Under the pieces are notes generated by a model. It had not been told where the DNA came from. It made no database searches and was given only the letters and a program-made list of their open reading frames with translations. Source: Pogonophryne albipinna (lineage: Eukaryota; Chordata; Actinopteri; Perciformes; Artedidraconidae). Taken from it: DNA of 64,000 bases. Shown piece by piece: positions 53,406 to 64,000 of the stretch. How positions within the stretch are numbered: the stretch's first letter is position 1; each line of letters starts with the position of its first letter. Both the position numbers and the translations under genes were made by a program. The stretch spans positions 62,001-126,000 of the forward strand of contig JAPTMU010000110.1 in NCBI GenBank assembly GCA_028583405.1. Reading direction: 5' to 3'.

Positions 53406-54183
53406 TGGTAAAAGCCGAACTAATTCGACTACTTTATACACATTATTTATTTATATAGAAATTCATTTTTAATAGAAGGCTTAATTTTGTCCTACAGAAA
53501 GTCATTTTAAGTTATTAGTAATACAGTACACTCGTGTTTCTTACCTGTGTTGATGATTCCTTTTTCTTTTAAGCTAAATTCAAAGCGATAGTATGGATGT
53601 TTTGAAGTGGGCTTGCATAAGGTTGTTATCCATAGTAGTGCGTTACCATGCCACCTAAAAATAAACAAAAAATACACAGATAATACACTGACTTTGGATC
53701 AGTACCCCAAACATCCTCAGTTAAAATATTCCCTTAAAGAAATCTCTAAAAGCTTTTAACAGAACTTGATACATTTGATGGTTTCTTGTCCAGATGTGTT
53801 TCTCCGATGACCTTCGTCAGTTAAACTGATTCAAGATGTCTTCACGTTTTAAACCATGACCGTGTGTGTGTGTCAAACTCTCTGTGTATATTTGTGACCC
53901 GCTCTATCGAAATCAGTCGGAAGTCGCAACGGCTCATTTAAAAAAAAAAAACGTGGATTTGCGTAAAAAAATATTTTTTCTGGGTTCGGGTGTTTTGTTC
54001 GATTTTAAATAAACAAAGTCTTGGCTTTCAGAATATTAAACTTGTTTCGGATTCAGATGATAAATACAACTTTGAAGCTTCGGCATAATTACAAGCGGAG
54101 AACGGAGTAATTTAAAGTCACAACAGCCGGTGTTTCTCGTGAGGGTTTTCCCGGGAAACAAACACAATACACACAAAGCAAAA

Positions 54184-54185
<2 letters not shown>

Positions 54186-54271
<86 letters not shown>
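54186..54271. repeat. (AC)n microsatellite
   Basis: 86 bp, uninterrupted, in intron N. Confidence 0.98.
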
Positions 54272-54273
<2 letters not shown>

Positions 54274-54642
54274 GCGAGCTTCCCCCAGACCTGTAATCCA
54301 AACGAAAATATCTTCCCTCCGTACTACTTTGATAATTTGCTCCGATAATAACCAATCAGATCGATGGATTCCAGAGAAGAGGAAACTTTGAAGGCCTTTT
54401 TCTCAAAATGATGACTCATTATATAATGTGACCTATTTTGCATAATATTTGGAGTAGAACAAAAACAATCCTGATATCATTAGAAAGCTCGGACTCTCCT
54501 CTTTCCAACAGTGTATACAACTCAAAATGTGTCTTCGGGTCAATGCGACTGATTCCGATAGAGCAGGTCACATGTATGTGTGTTACATGGTTGTTTCCAT
54601 ACTGTAGCTGTTGACGTGTTTTCTCTCTGTCCTGTGAACGTG

Positions 54643-54680
54643 TCCTCCTCCTCCTCCTCCTCCTCCTCCTCCTCTTCCTT
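54643..54680. repeat. (TCC)n microsatellite forming the acceptor pyrimidine tract
   Basis: About ten TCC/CTC units immediately upstream of the 21-nt exon. It serves as its polypyrimidine tract. Confidence 0.9.
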
Positions 54681-54688
54681 CCATACAG

Positions 54689-54709
54689 GAGATTCCTGAA
54701 GGGGATCAG
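54689..54709 (+). CDS. afdn: Afadin exon O: 21-nt microexon in the DIL domain
   Basis: Encodes EIPEGDQ, phase 0 to phase 0, between CCATACAG and GTAGGA. It aligns with mammalian EVDQVDQ between ...MMEGVIQ and KQKNIAG..., so it is expected at exactly this place. Including or skipping it keeps the frame. Too short to be found by frame scanning alone. Confidence 0.88.
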
Positions 54710-57451
54710 GTAGGATAGCACACCATGATACGGCTGCTACAGACTCGGCTACCTCCCTCACTCACTCTCTTTCTCTCTTTCTATCTGTCGGTGTGGGCGA
54801 CATCGATGCAAAAAACAAACACACACATTTGATAGAGCATTTTTAACTCGGCTTGTAGATGCTGGGACTATTTTCTGCCTTTAAAGAAACTTGAAACAAA
54901 TCCATATCTACTTAAAGGTTATCGTATTTTCTCTACATGCAAGTTCAAAAAGTACATTTGTGCGTTTTCTTTACTTGGTGGAGTCAAACTAGGCAACTGT
55001 CATTAAAACGTTTTGTTTACAATGATAAAAACAGAGGAAACGTTTTGTAGTTGTTATAAAGTTGCAAACAAAATCCTGACGTTCCTTTGAAGACAAAACA
55101 GATAATTTGAAACGTTTTATTAACCCAATTAGTGTCATTTCATGAGATTCTCAAATTGAGAAAAAATCTGTTCCATGCCCGGAATTTATGAAAACCAATG
55201 CTGCAGCTTGTTACTGGTTAAATCTATCTCAATATAAGATATCATTTCTTAATAAGAAAAAGTAAGATATATTGTCTTAAAGTAAGAATACTTTTCTTAA
55301 CCAAAAAATTCATAACAAGATTATTTATCTTTTTAGATGAAAAATAAGACTTTTTTTTCCCCAGAAACAAGTTTTTTTTACTTTCTTAAAATTCATTTTT
55401 TGCAGTGTAGATGCACGCGTGACTACACTCTTCCACAAGTGGGTCAAAAAGGACCCGTATTAGAATAATGTGTTTTTAAGCCATTTTTGTCATTTTTGTT
55501 AAGAGAAATCACTTATATAATATTTAGTATTATATTTTGGTTCACACTAGAAATATTTTATGTTTTAATTTTTCACTATTTAGAATTTTAGAAAAAAAAA
55601 TTACATTTAGAAAAAAAATCATAATTCCATAGAAAATGCATGCGGGTCATTTTTGACCCAGTTATGGAAGTTTGGGGTAGTAATACAAAAACTACAATTT
55701 CTTAAAATATATTACATTTAAAATGTGAATGGCATGATATCCAAAACATGTTTTTTAAGGAATAGCTGGAATATGAGATGATAAAAAAAATGTAATTACA
55801 AAGATACTTCAAGAAAACCACCTCACCGGGTCAAAAAGACCCACTTATGCATCTAAGGGTTACATTTAAAAAATCATGTCGCCCAGCCTCACCAACCTCT
55901 CGGCTTCCTTCTTTGACTCTCCCTCTCTCTCTCTCTCTCTGCTTTTTTTGACCAGTCCTTCATTGTTGCTGCTGCTGCTTCATTTTCTCCATTCTAACAG
56001 AAATGTAAAAATAAAGCCGTAACAATGCGTCCTCCCACAGCTGGAAAACTAAGCAACAACATCAACCTGACTAATTCCATTCAGCTTCCCTGGACCTGCC
56101 TGGTACTAAAAAACAAACCAAAAAAAACACGACAAAAACTGAGCCAATCCAAAGCAACCCCCCCCTCCTCCTCCTCTTCCCCCCCATTTATCAATTTATT
56201 GCTCCGTGTTTTAATTCTGGCATCCATTTTGTGTGACATCCCGTCTTTATGCTCCTGCTCCACAGTGTGGATGAGACTCAGGTCGACCTCCTCATTTAAC
56301 ATGTCCCATCATCCGTCTGTGTTTTCAGTGTTTTATCATTTCGTTTTTTGGATGGCTCCATCTCTCATTCTCTGGCTGTTTTATTTTTTAATGAAGGGTT
56401 ATTTTTTTGTTTTGTTTTAATTTGTGATTTTCAAGGCGGGGATAGATGAGTGCAGGGCGGCGAGCGTCCTTAATTCCTCCCTCTCTGAGTGGAGGGGATG
56501 TTAACCAATCAGCTCCTCACACACTGAGCTCCTAGACTGTTGACTGACATATGGGACAACATCAAACGTCTCAAGCGCTCAAATTATTATGTTTTGTTTA
56601 TTCAATCTAGAAAATCACCTAGTCAAGATTCAGTTCTGCACCTCAACCTCCGTATTAAACCAGAAATGGTCATTATCACACGTTGTAGTAAGCATATGAG
56701 ATACAGTGTGTTAATTAGTGAGCTTTTAAGCAATTATCACGCATAAACGAGTCCAGTTTCATTGCTTAACTAATTAAACAAGCTGACTTAAATTTAACAG
56801 ACAAACATGAGAATGGTGTACATATATTTATTTGAATATTGGCATGACAGTGAAGTGTCAAATAAAATAAAATAACCTTAGACAGCACAGGTAATGTCAA
56901 AGTTGATATCAAATGGATTTAATTGGGTGGCAATTCTTTAATTTTGTGAGGGATTACTCACTAAATGGGAAATAAGATGGCTCTTAAATCTGCCACAAAT
57001 GTCCCTGTTGGTCAACCTATAACATTTTCTTATTATTAATGCTGTTGCTCGCAGTCTGAATACATGTCGAAGTCTACAGTCGAAACAAGGTACATTTAGT
57101 TAAAAAAACAAGTTATTATTATAGGAGGCTTGTGTGTGATGATCTGGTAAATGGAGTGTCACTAATGTCTCTCATAAATACTCGTTTTTTGAATTTCGAT
57201 GTTGAAGAAATGAAGACAGTAGTGACCACTCGGCCTCTAGGCATCTGGTTGGCTTAGAGGGAGGGGTGGGCGGGGCATGAGTCTATCCCTGAAGTAACAC
57301 CTGCTCCTTCTGGCTGCCACTCAAACAGAAACCTACTTCCTTTTTTTATTTAAAAACTCTTCATCCTCTCCTTTGTCCCGCTGCTCTAACACCCTCCTCT
57401 GTGTGTGTGTGTGTTCTTGTCTTCGTGTGGCTGTGGTGACGTACGTTACAG
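54710..57451 (+). other. Intron O
   Basis: Contains a probable transposon (55425-55862) preceded by a TAAGA-rich repeat (about 55229-55412). 55863-57451 holds nothing firm. A 131-codon frame at 56025-56420 has no recognisable domain. The acceptor is GTACGTTACAG. Confidence 0.8.
55425..55862. mobile_element. Non-autonomous DNA transposon (AAGTGGGTC ends)
   Basis: Left ACACTCTTCCACAAGTGGGTC and right GACCCACTTATGCATCTAAG form an inverted repeat around A(C/T)AAGTGGGTC, with GGGTCA..TTTTGACC motifs at both ends and in the middle (55646-55661). Superfamily and exact target duplication not determined. Confidence 0.55.
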
Positions 57452-57597
57452 AAGCAGAAGAACATCGCAGGAGCGCTGGCGTTTTGGATGGCCAACGCCT
57501 CGGAGCTGCTCAACTTCATCAAGCAGGACCGAGACCTGAGCCGCATCACGCTGGACGCCCAGGACATCCTCGCACACCTCGTCCAGATGGCTTTCAA
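57452..57597 (+). CDS. afdn: Afadin exon P: DIL domain
   Basis: Encodes KQKNIAGALAFWMANASELL, NFIKQDRDLSRITLDAQDIL and AHLVQMAFK. Phase 0 to phase 2, with the last lysine codon split as AA|G. The donor GTACGTGTGTGTG starts a UG-rich stretch. FWMANASELLNF is the signature DIL motif shared with myosin V. Confidence 0.98.
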
Positions 57598-58128
57598 GTA
57601 CGTGTGTGTGTGTGTTTGTGTGTGGGTGTTTCTCAATCTCGAGTAAAGCTGCTCCAGAGCCACTATTTCAAGCATGCTACGTCATCGAGTGCCGCCCGAA
57701 GTACTGTTCCAATGTCCAGCATACTTGGAATTCTACCGAGCCCGGCGTACTTCGTTTGGAGAAATGTCGAGGCTGCACATGTGTAGACTCCGCGGTCTTA
57801 AAATCCCCACAATGCTTTGCTGATGGACCAATTTCCCCAAATCTGTGGCGGAAAATGTAAGGCGGGGCCTCTCATATGACGCACACCTGCACACTTGTAC
57901 TTTAGTAATTTAGGTCATCATATGTCTAATCTGGAAACAAACTTATATAGAAATAGCTATGCAAGTAATGGCCTCAATATTGCAATAAAGGCACAGCATT
58001 AATGAATAATTTCTATTGTAAAAATAGCAACATTTTGATTATGGTAACCATGGTAATGTTTGATAGATCTGCGTGGGTTCAATGTTAAAGTCTTGTAGTC
58101 TTTAACGTGCTGCTATGTTTCTGTACAG
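57598..58128 (+). other. Intron P
   Basis: 57623 to about 57900 is GC-richer (TCTCAATCTCGAGT, CGTACTTCGTTTGG, GCGGGGCCTCTCATATGACG) and may be an unnamed DNA element. No termini resolved. Confidence 0.5.
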
Positions 58129-58223
58129 GTACCTGGTCCACTGTCTCCAGGCGGATCTGAACAACTACATGCCCGCCTTCCTGGACGACCCCGAGGAACA
58201 GAATCCACAGAGACCCAAGATCG
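58129..58223 (+). CDS. afdn: Afadin exon Q: DIL domain
   Basis: Encodes YLVHCLQADLNNYMPAFLDD and PEEQNPQRPKI. Phase 2 to phase 1. LVHCLQ.(D/E)LNNYMPAFLDDPEE is nearly invariant among vertebrates. The donor GTAACACACGCAC runs straight into a long CA tract. Confidence 0.98.
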
Positions 58224-58227
58224 GTAA

Positions 58228-58390
<163 letters not shown>

Positions 58391-58761
58391 CCAATCTTGA
58401 ATTAAGTCCATCTGCAACCCTGATGTTATTCCTTTGTAAACGTTTAGAAAATTCTTAAACGGTACATTTTTAGATAAGACAAGAGTCTGATTGTTATGAA
58501 AAGTACATTTTGATACTAGTCTATGCTATTTCTTGGAGCATCCTAACCCTTATGATGGGAAATAGTATTTAAAAAAAGCTTCATTCAGTCAAGCCTACAT
58601 GCCCACATACCTGCATGAGTGGCTCTACACAGACAGTGGAGTGAGTTTAAGACGGTTCAGAATACACCAGAGAGCGAGAAATGTGTTTTTACCTCCGCTA
58701 TCTGTACCCCCATAATGTTGTGCATGTATCTGATCTCTCTCTCTCTCTCTCCCCCTCACAG

Positions 58762-59027
58762 AGGACGTACTTCACACGTTGACGGGGGCGATGTCGTTGC
58801 TTCGGCGATGTCGAGTGAACGCCGCTCTGACCATCCAGCTGTTCTCGCAGCTCTTCCACTTCATCAACATGTGGCTCTTCAACAAGCTGGTGACGGACAC
58901 AGACTCGGGGCTGTGCTGCCACTACTGGGGGGCGATCCTCCGGCAGCAGCTCAGCCACATCGAGGCCTGGGCCGAGAAACAGGGCCTGGAGCTCGCTGCG
59001 GACTGCCACCTCAGCAGAATCGTACAG
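58762..59027 (+). CDS. afdn: Afadin exon R: DIL domain, largest exon
   Basis: Encodes EDVLHTLTGAMSLLRRCRVN, AALTIQLFSQLFHFINMWLF, NKLVTDTDSGLCCHYWGAIL, RQQLSHIEAWAEKQGLELAA and DCHLSRIVQ. Phase 1 to phase 0, donor GTAGGA. QLF(S/R)QLF.FIN...FN.L shared with myosin V tails marks the DIL core. Confidence 0.98.
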
Positions 59028-59099
59028 GTAGGAGGACCGAGGGGACTGGGGAGTAAAGAGAGAGATAGGGAAGGTCATATATTTCCATTTACTTGTATA

Positions 59100-60507
59100 C
59101 AGAGATGGTAAAAGTACACACATCCTTTACTCAAGTAGAAGTACAGATACTCGTGTTTATTAAATACTCTGGTGAAAGTAGAAGTACTGACTAAACTTCT
59201 TTACTCAAGTAAAAGTAAAGAGGGCAGTAAAAAGTACCCATAGCTAGCAGCTGTTTTAAAGAGTAGCTGACCTCCCTTTATATTAATAGAACAATAATGT
59301 CATTGTTAGCTAATGAATGTTTCCATGCTGAACAACGGCAACATGACAACGTTTCCATTGGTCCCTCTTCTTTAGAGAAGAGCAGGAAATGATGGATACA
59401 CGGATCGTGTTCAAATCAATAGGCACGCAATGACTCTAAAGAATAATGATCACGCCACCAAACACACATTCAGACAAAAGGAACCAGCTGTTTGGAAAAT
59501 GAGAGAAGTAGAAAGTACAGGTATTTGAGTTCAACATGTAAGAAGTAGAAAGTACAGGTATTTGAGTTCAACATGTAAGAAGTAGAAAGTACAGGTATTT
59601 GGGTTCAACATGTGAGAAGTAGAAAGTACAGGTATTTGTGTTCAACATGTAAGAAGTAGAAAGTACAGGTATTTGGGTTCAACATGTAAGAAGTAGAAAG
59701 TACAGGTATTTGAGTTCAACATGTAAGAAGTAGAAAGTACAGGTATTTGAGTTCAACATGTAAGAAGTAGAAAGTACAGGTATTTGTGTTCAACATGTAA
59801 GAAGTAGAAAGTACGGGTATTTGAGTTCAACATGTAAGAAGTAGAAAGTACAGGTATTTGTGTTCAACATGTAAGAAGTAGAAAGTACAGGTATTTGGGT
59901 TCAACATGTAAGAAGTAGAAAGTACAGGTATTTGGGTTCAACATGTGAGAAGTAGAAAGTACAGGTATTTGAGTTCAACATGTAAGAAGTAGAAAGTACA
60001 GGTATTTGAGTTCAACATGTAAGAAGTAGAAAGTACAGGTATTTGGGTTCAACATGTAAGAAGTAGAAAGTACAGGTATTTGAGTTCAACATGTAAGAAG
60101 TAGAAAGTACAGGTATTTGAGTTCAACATGTAAGAAGTAGAAAGTACAGGTATTTGAGTTCAACATGTAAGAAGTAGAAAGTACAGGTATTTGAGTTCAA
60201 CATGTAAGAAGTAGAAAGTACAGGTATTTGTGTTCAACATGTAAGAAGTAGAAAGTTCAGGTATTTGAGTTCAACATGTAAGAAGTAGAAAGTACAGGTA
60301 TTTGTGTTCAACATGTAAGAAGTAGAAAGTACAGGTATTTGTGTTCAACATGTAAGAAGTAGAAAGTACAGGTATTTGGGTTCAACATGTAAGAAGTCAA
60401 AGTAAAAAGTCATCAGAAAAATAAGTAGTGGAGTAAAGTACTGATACCAGAAACATGTACTTTAGTACAGTAATGAAGTATTTGTACTCCACTACTTCCC
60501 ACCTCTG
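59100..60507. mobile_element. hAT element expanded by an internal minisatellite
   Basis: Left CAGAGATGGTAAAAGTAC and right AGTAGTGGAG...CTTCCCACCTCTG, the two ends of a common teleost hAT MITE rich in AAGTAC. The flanks CTTGTATA and CTTGTTTC agree at 6 of 8 bases. About 890 bp of its 1.4 kb is the 37-bp tandem array. Confidence 0.75.
59508..60395 (+). repeat. 37-bp minisatellite, 24 units
   Basis: The unit starts GTAGAAAGTACAGGTATTTG and continues (A/G/T)GTTCAACATGTAAGAA. Register is exact: the first unit starts at 59508 and the last at 60359, 23 periods of 37 with no length change. One position varies among A, G and T (order A A G T G A A T A T G G A A G A A A A T A T T G). Rare extra variants: TGTGAG in units 3 and 12, ACGGG in unit 9, TTCAGG in unit 21. 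Confidence 0.97.
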
Positions 60508-61512
60508 CTTGTTTCTAGACTCTTCTTGCACTATTTCTATTTTACTTGTATTTACTTGCACATCTCAAAACATTCTCATGCACTATTTTATCTGTTTATT
60601 TGTTCTATGTCCTATATATATATATATATATATATAGTTAATATAATAGTTAATAATAATTATACTTATTTGTTATGATAGCCATTATTACTATTATCAT
60701 TATTTTAGTTTTATTTATTATTATTTTATTGTTTTACATTTTTAAAAGATTTCATTTTATTGCATCGTAAAAATAATTTATTTTGGGTTTAAGGCAAACA
60801 AAAAGCCATCTATTTGTGTCTTATTTTATTTTATACTGTATATAGTATACTGTAATAATGTAAAGTAAATATATATGATCGGATTGGCAAAAACTTCATA
60901 ATTTGAATTGACCGCCATTGAAATGACAGCTTTGTGGGTGGAGCCGTCATGTTTGCCCGGAAGTGACGCATGTGTTACTCTCATCTATGTAAAGTACATA
61001 TATGGACAAACACAGTTAATATAGAATGTTAAAAATACCAAATGACTCAAAAAGCTCCTGATAACTTGTTGTTAATGGTACGGACTGTATTTATCCAGAA
61101 CACTCAATAATTTTGACTGCATAATACAACAAAAAAAGAAACCCTTGAGTTTAAAATGTAAGACTTCAGCACATCTGCTTCCTCTCAGGACTGTTTGTTG
61201 TTTGATCAGATTTGACTGACTCTAAGCCAACTTAAGCAAACATCCCAACATCTGTCGTCAGATTCTGATTATTGTGTTGTGAAAATTCAAGTGATGCGTG
61301 AACACATCTGACATCAGAGCCTCGCCTTTTCAAACCAGGGAGGAAAACAAAGCATCGCACGGAAATCTGTCCGAGCTATGAAGGATAGAAATGAGACTCG
61401 ATTACTTGAAATATGCAAGGCTGGCAAGTTGCTTTACAAAAAACATAAAAAATACTAAAGACATTATAAATGCTATTTTTAAATATGTTTAAAAACAAAA
61501 CAACATTTTTAA

Positions 61513-62217
61513 AGGGGACCTATCATGCAAAATGCACTTTGTGATGTCTGTTATACATCAACATGTGTCCCCGGTGTGTCAGGGTACTCACGCAGCGTCA
61601 GGAAACAAAACCCTCTCTTTTCCTCCGTACCCAAATCTCTAAAAACGGGGAACAACGGAGCTGATCCAGATTTGCGTCCGATATGACGTAATATCTGAAA
61701 TGTGGACCCACGGCCCAATCAGAAACGTTGCTATCAGAAACAATGACCGACTGTTTTGGACGTAATATGGTCGGTGTTTACATTAGCATCGCTAACACTC
61801 AGAGCTAACCTGTACTGGAGAGCATGTGTGTGAAGAAGCAGGAAGTAAAAAGGAACTCACCTTGTGGTATAACCGGCAAGAGAGAAAGCCTTTGAGCTCC
61901 AAACTGTTTCAGAAATAATCCTTGATAATCCATGATATGGCGTTTCATCACGGCAGCATTTAGTTTAGACAGTAGCTGCCGGGTCCCGCATGAGCTCAGA
62001 CCCCTCCTCTTTATCATTTAAAAGAAAAAATGTTAAGCTTTACACATAAAATCAGCACTTTAGAAACAGGAAGTGAAATAGAGGGATATGAGGCATGGCT
62101 AGAATGGGTGATCTGTTTGGTATTTTGAGCAAAACACTTCATAGACATGTTTTTTTATATTTTTTTTATATATCTGAGACCTATGCTATTGCCTAAAAAT
62201 AGCATGATAGGTGACCT
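61513..62217 (+). mobile_element. TTAA-flanked DNA transposon, copy 4 (forward)
   Basis: TTAA at 61509-61512 and 62218-62221, ends as in copy 1. On the minus strand it keeps MKRHIMDYQGLFLKQFGAQR and the donor-like AAGGTGAGTTCC, with a few substitutions against copy 1. Confidence 0.85.
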
Positions 62218-62603
62218 TTAAATAGCCAAGAGAATACAAATTAAACCAAAATGTAATAAAGTCAAATACAAGGATACAAATTAAAGTAAAGTTTAGGATG
62301 TAAATAGTTGTTAGATTGATAAAAGTCAGCGGCAAACTTATAGTAAAATAAACGATAACTTTTCAAATGCCATTTTTTATTTATAATAACGATTTCTATT
62401 TAAGGATTCAACATTATTTTTGATTGCAAAGACAAGGACTATGTTATGGGGAAAGAAAGGATAAAAAATAAAGGAAAAAATATAAGGCAAGCTATGCATT
62501 AATATTCTGTACTCTCTTGATCTTAAGGACACTAGACAAGACCTCAAATATACAGACAGATATGATGCTCATTTAAAGTGTTTTTCCCCTGTGTTTCCTC
62601 CAG

Positions 62604-62747
62604 GCCACCACGCTGCTGACGATGGACAAATACTCCATGCAGGACGTGCAGAACATCCACAACACCTGCTTCAAGCTCAACTCCCTGCAGCTGCACGCGC
62701 TCATGAACAACTACCACTGTGCTCCAGACGAGCCTTACATCCCGCCC
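62604..62747 (+). CDS. afdn: Afadin exon S: DIL domain, last exon in the window
   Basis: Encodes ATTLLTMDKYSMQDVQNIHN, TCFKLNSLQLHALMNNYHCA and PDEPYIPP. Phase 0 to phase 0, donor GTAAGA. NCFKLNSLQL..LL.NY...(D/E)P.IP is the C-terminal DIL signature. The next exon (mammalian DLIENVV...) is not in the remaining 1.25 kb. Confidence 0.98.
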
Positions 62748-63197
62748 GTAAGACAACAACACTGAACACGCTCTAAATATTCAACTCATGCAATATAACC
62801 CAAGCCCCCAGGAAGTGCGCCGGACTCTGAGGAAAATATTCGTTGTGGCCAAACGGCGGTACTACACTTCCGTATCAGTCGCTGGGCCCGGAAACACTTT
62901 TTCCCATTGACTAACATTGGGAAAGAGACGTCTGTAAATCTTTGGATACTTTTTTTTAAACTAGATAAACTACCCAGTATGAACGTTTGTATAGCCCTTA
63001 TTAAAAACATTCTGTCCTCAAGTTGTAAAATGTGCTAATAACGTTAATCTGAGAGTTATTTTCCTCGGCATTATGAACGTGCATCTAACCCACGGGACCG
63101 CGCCGCCCGGCACGTTCATGTGACGTGTTCAGTACTACATGAGTTTTACCTTTACCCATGGATGCACAATAAGAACGGATTATATGATTATATGAAT
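62748..63197 (+). other. Start of intron S
   Basis: 62805 to about 63125 is GC-richer (CAGGAAGTGCGCCGGACTCT, CCCGCCGGCACGTTC-like end) and may be a dispersed repeat. No termini resolved, no coding exon seen. Confidence 0.45.
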
Positions 63198-63409
63198 TAG
63201 TGTTGCAGGGTGTACCGATACTTGACAGGTACCGCGATACCCTGCCGTTAAAAACGTTACGATTCCTCCGTTTCATTAGTATCGGTACTTTAAGAATGAC
63301 GGGGGAAAGTACTCCGGTGAGAAAGCGCTGTTTTAATAAGAGCCGTGTGTGTTCAGCGCTCTGCTTCCACTCCCTGCACTGCAGCCGTGCCTGCAGTCCC
63401 GCCCCCCTC

Positions 63410-63748
63410 AAGCACGCTCTAAGTCCCTCCCCTCTCTCGTGCACGCGCTAAGTCCCTCCCCTCTCAAGCACGCTCTAAGTCCCTCCCCTCTCAAGCACGC
63501 TCTAAGTCCCTCCCCTCTCAAGCACGCGCTAAGTCCCTCCCCTCTCAAGCACGCTCTAAGTCCCTCCCCTCTAAAGCACGCTCTAAGTCCCTCCCCTCTC
63601 GTGCACGCTCTAAGTCCCTCCCCTCTCGTGCACGCTCTAAGTCCCTCCCCTCTCAAGCACGCTCTAAGTCCCTCCCCTCTCAAGCACGCTCTAAGTTCCT
63701 CCCCTCTCAAGCACGCTCCAAGTCCCTCCCCTCTCTCGTGCACGCGCT
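63410..63748 (+). repeat. 27-bp minisatellite, about 12 units
   Basis: Unit AAGCACGCTCTAAGTCCCTC + CCCTCTC. Variants carry CGTGCACGCGCT at the start, and both outermost junctions (63434-63450 and 63738-63750) are CTCTCTCGTGCACGCGCTA. Frames across it (SPSPLKHAL and antisense GEGLRACLR repeats) are artefacts of the 27-bp period, which is divisible by three. Confidence 0.95.
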
Positions 63749-63779
63749 AGCTGCCAGAGCATGTGAGAAAAGGAGAAGC

Positions 63780-64000
63780 ATGGCTGCAAGTGGGAGTGCA
63801 ACTGCCGCTGCGCCTCGGCTTGTTGACAAAAAAGACGCCAGGAGCGAAATTTGGAAGTATTTGAGCGATATCTCTGACAGTGAGGGCAAGCCTACGGACA
63901 CCACGAGGCCTGTCTGTGAGACATGTTTTAGATCCCTGCAAACCAAGGGAGCCAACACATCAAACTTGGCTAAGCACCCGCCGACCGGCATCCAGAGCTG
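63780..64000 (+). pseudogene. hAT transposase N terminus (BED zinc finger), partial
   Basis: ATG at 63780, open to the window edge (73 codons plus 2 nt). Reads MAASGSATAAAPRLVDKKDA, RSEIWKYLSDISDSEGKPTD, TTRPVCETCFRSLQTKGANT and SNLAKHPPTGIQS. S.IW.Y...D....KP...VC..C...L.TKGANTSNL..H is the BED finger of ZBED/hAT proteins. After the first histidine the usual spacer and second histidine ligand are absent (KHPPTG), suggesting a small deletion and a non-functional finger. It could still be read as a truncated coding copy if the rest, outside the window, is intact. Confidence 0.7.

Larger units (their letters stand above)
51356..54688 (+). other. Intron N
   Basis: Holds a LINE tail (51390-51605), a 1-kb hAT, an L2-like repeat (53080-53405) and a CA tract. 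53406-54185 holds nothing recognised. Ends in a (TCC)n tract and TTCCTTCCATACAG. Confidence 0.85.
59028..62603 (+). other. Intron R
   Basis: Contains a hAT with a minisatellite, a (TA)n tract (60615-60636), TTAA copy 4, and otherwise AT-rich sequence. 60640-61510 and 62222-62603 hold nothing recognised. Acceptor GTGTTTCCTCCAG. Confidence 0.85.
63198..64000 (+). mobile_element. hAT element with BED-type frame, right end outside window
   Basis: Begins TAGTGTTGCAGGGTGTACCG after AT-rich flank, with sub-terminal TACCGATAC/GTATCGGTAC inverted motifs, then a 27-bp minisatellite and a protein frame with a BED-type zinc finger. This order (terminus, leader, ATG, BED finger) is that of Ac/ZBED-like hAT transposases. 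Unlike the other hAT copies here it may be long. Confidence 0.65.

Noticed and set aside
53940..54130. Possible exon near TTCGGATTCAG
   Set aside because: No afadin-like translation and no frame-compatible splice pair between exons N and O.
56025..56420. 131-codon frame in intron O with hydrophobic C-terminal half
   Set aside because: No recognisable domain, no counterpart in afadin, no good splice sites, and the proline/serine part comes from a C-run and TCC repeats.
58619..59056. 145-codon frame on the plus strand overlapping exon R in another frame
   Set aside because: Shadow of the strongly coding exon R, which matches afadin in a different frame.
59508..60395. CRISPR-like array of 37-bp repeats
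   Set aside because: Units are head to tail with no spacers, in a vertebrate intron. It is a minisatellite.
63349..63750. SPSPLKHAL-repeat frame and its antisense GEGLRACLR-repeat frame
   Set aside because: Both stay open only because the 27-bp minisatellite period is divisible by three.

Overview
The window is nuclear DNA from a ray-finned fish, most likely a spiny-rayed teleost. The evidence is a vertebrate gene with short GT-AG introns, very dense and long (CA)n/(GT)n tracts, and many copies of teleost-type hAT, PIF/Harbinger-like, TTAA-type, Tc1 and LINE-tail repeats. There is no bacterial, plasmid or phage content.

One host gene is recognisable: afadin (AFDN/MLLT4/AF-6), the actin-binding adaptor of nectin-based adherens junctions, on the + strand. 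Nineteen internal coding exons (25029-62747) join in one open frame of 833 codons, with compatible phases at every junction. They run from the start of the first Ras-association domain (exon A) through a basic linker (C, D), the second Ras-association domain (E-G), the FHA domain (H-J), a linker (K-M) and most of the dilute (DIL) domain (N-S). The first exon (N-terminal roughly 35 residues) was not found and probably lies left of the window. The rest of DIL, the PDZ domain and the actin-binding tail lie to the right. Exon letters are mine.

Positions 1-25028 hold no coding exon I can recognise and are probably intron 1 plus possibly 5' flank. They contain hAT-type non-autonomous transposons, four of them with 8-bp target duplications (two perfect adjacent ones at 7409-8288 and 8307-8859, a perfect one at 17863-18390, an imperfect one at 1109-1694), a tRNA-like SINE, a truncated Harbinger-like element with a Myb/SANT-like reading frame, and GT/CA tracts up to 262 bp.

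The introns from 25225 rightwards carry a layered transposon record: four copies of one TTAA-flanked element in two orientations, three copies of a hAT relic that all keep the same 27-codon frame, two copies of another hAT family, a LINE-1 ORF2 end next to the FHA exon, a LINE tail that runs into the acceptor of the first DIL exon, and a hAT element carrying a 24-copy, 37-bp minisatellite. At the right edge (63198 onward) a hAT element with a BED-type zinc-finger reading frame and its own 27-bp minisatellite runs off the window.

The points most worth a second look concern splicing of afadin: two NAGNAG acceptors, CA tracts starting inside several splice donors, GT tracts replacing the polypyrimidine tract at some acceptors, complementary GT and CA tracts either side of exon F, inverted 700-bp repeats either side of exons E-I, and a 21-nt microexon behind a TCC microsatellite. 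I found no sign of a novel multi-gene system.
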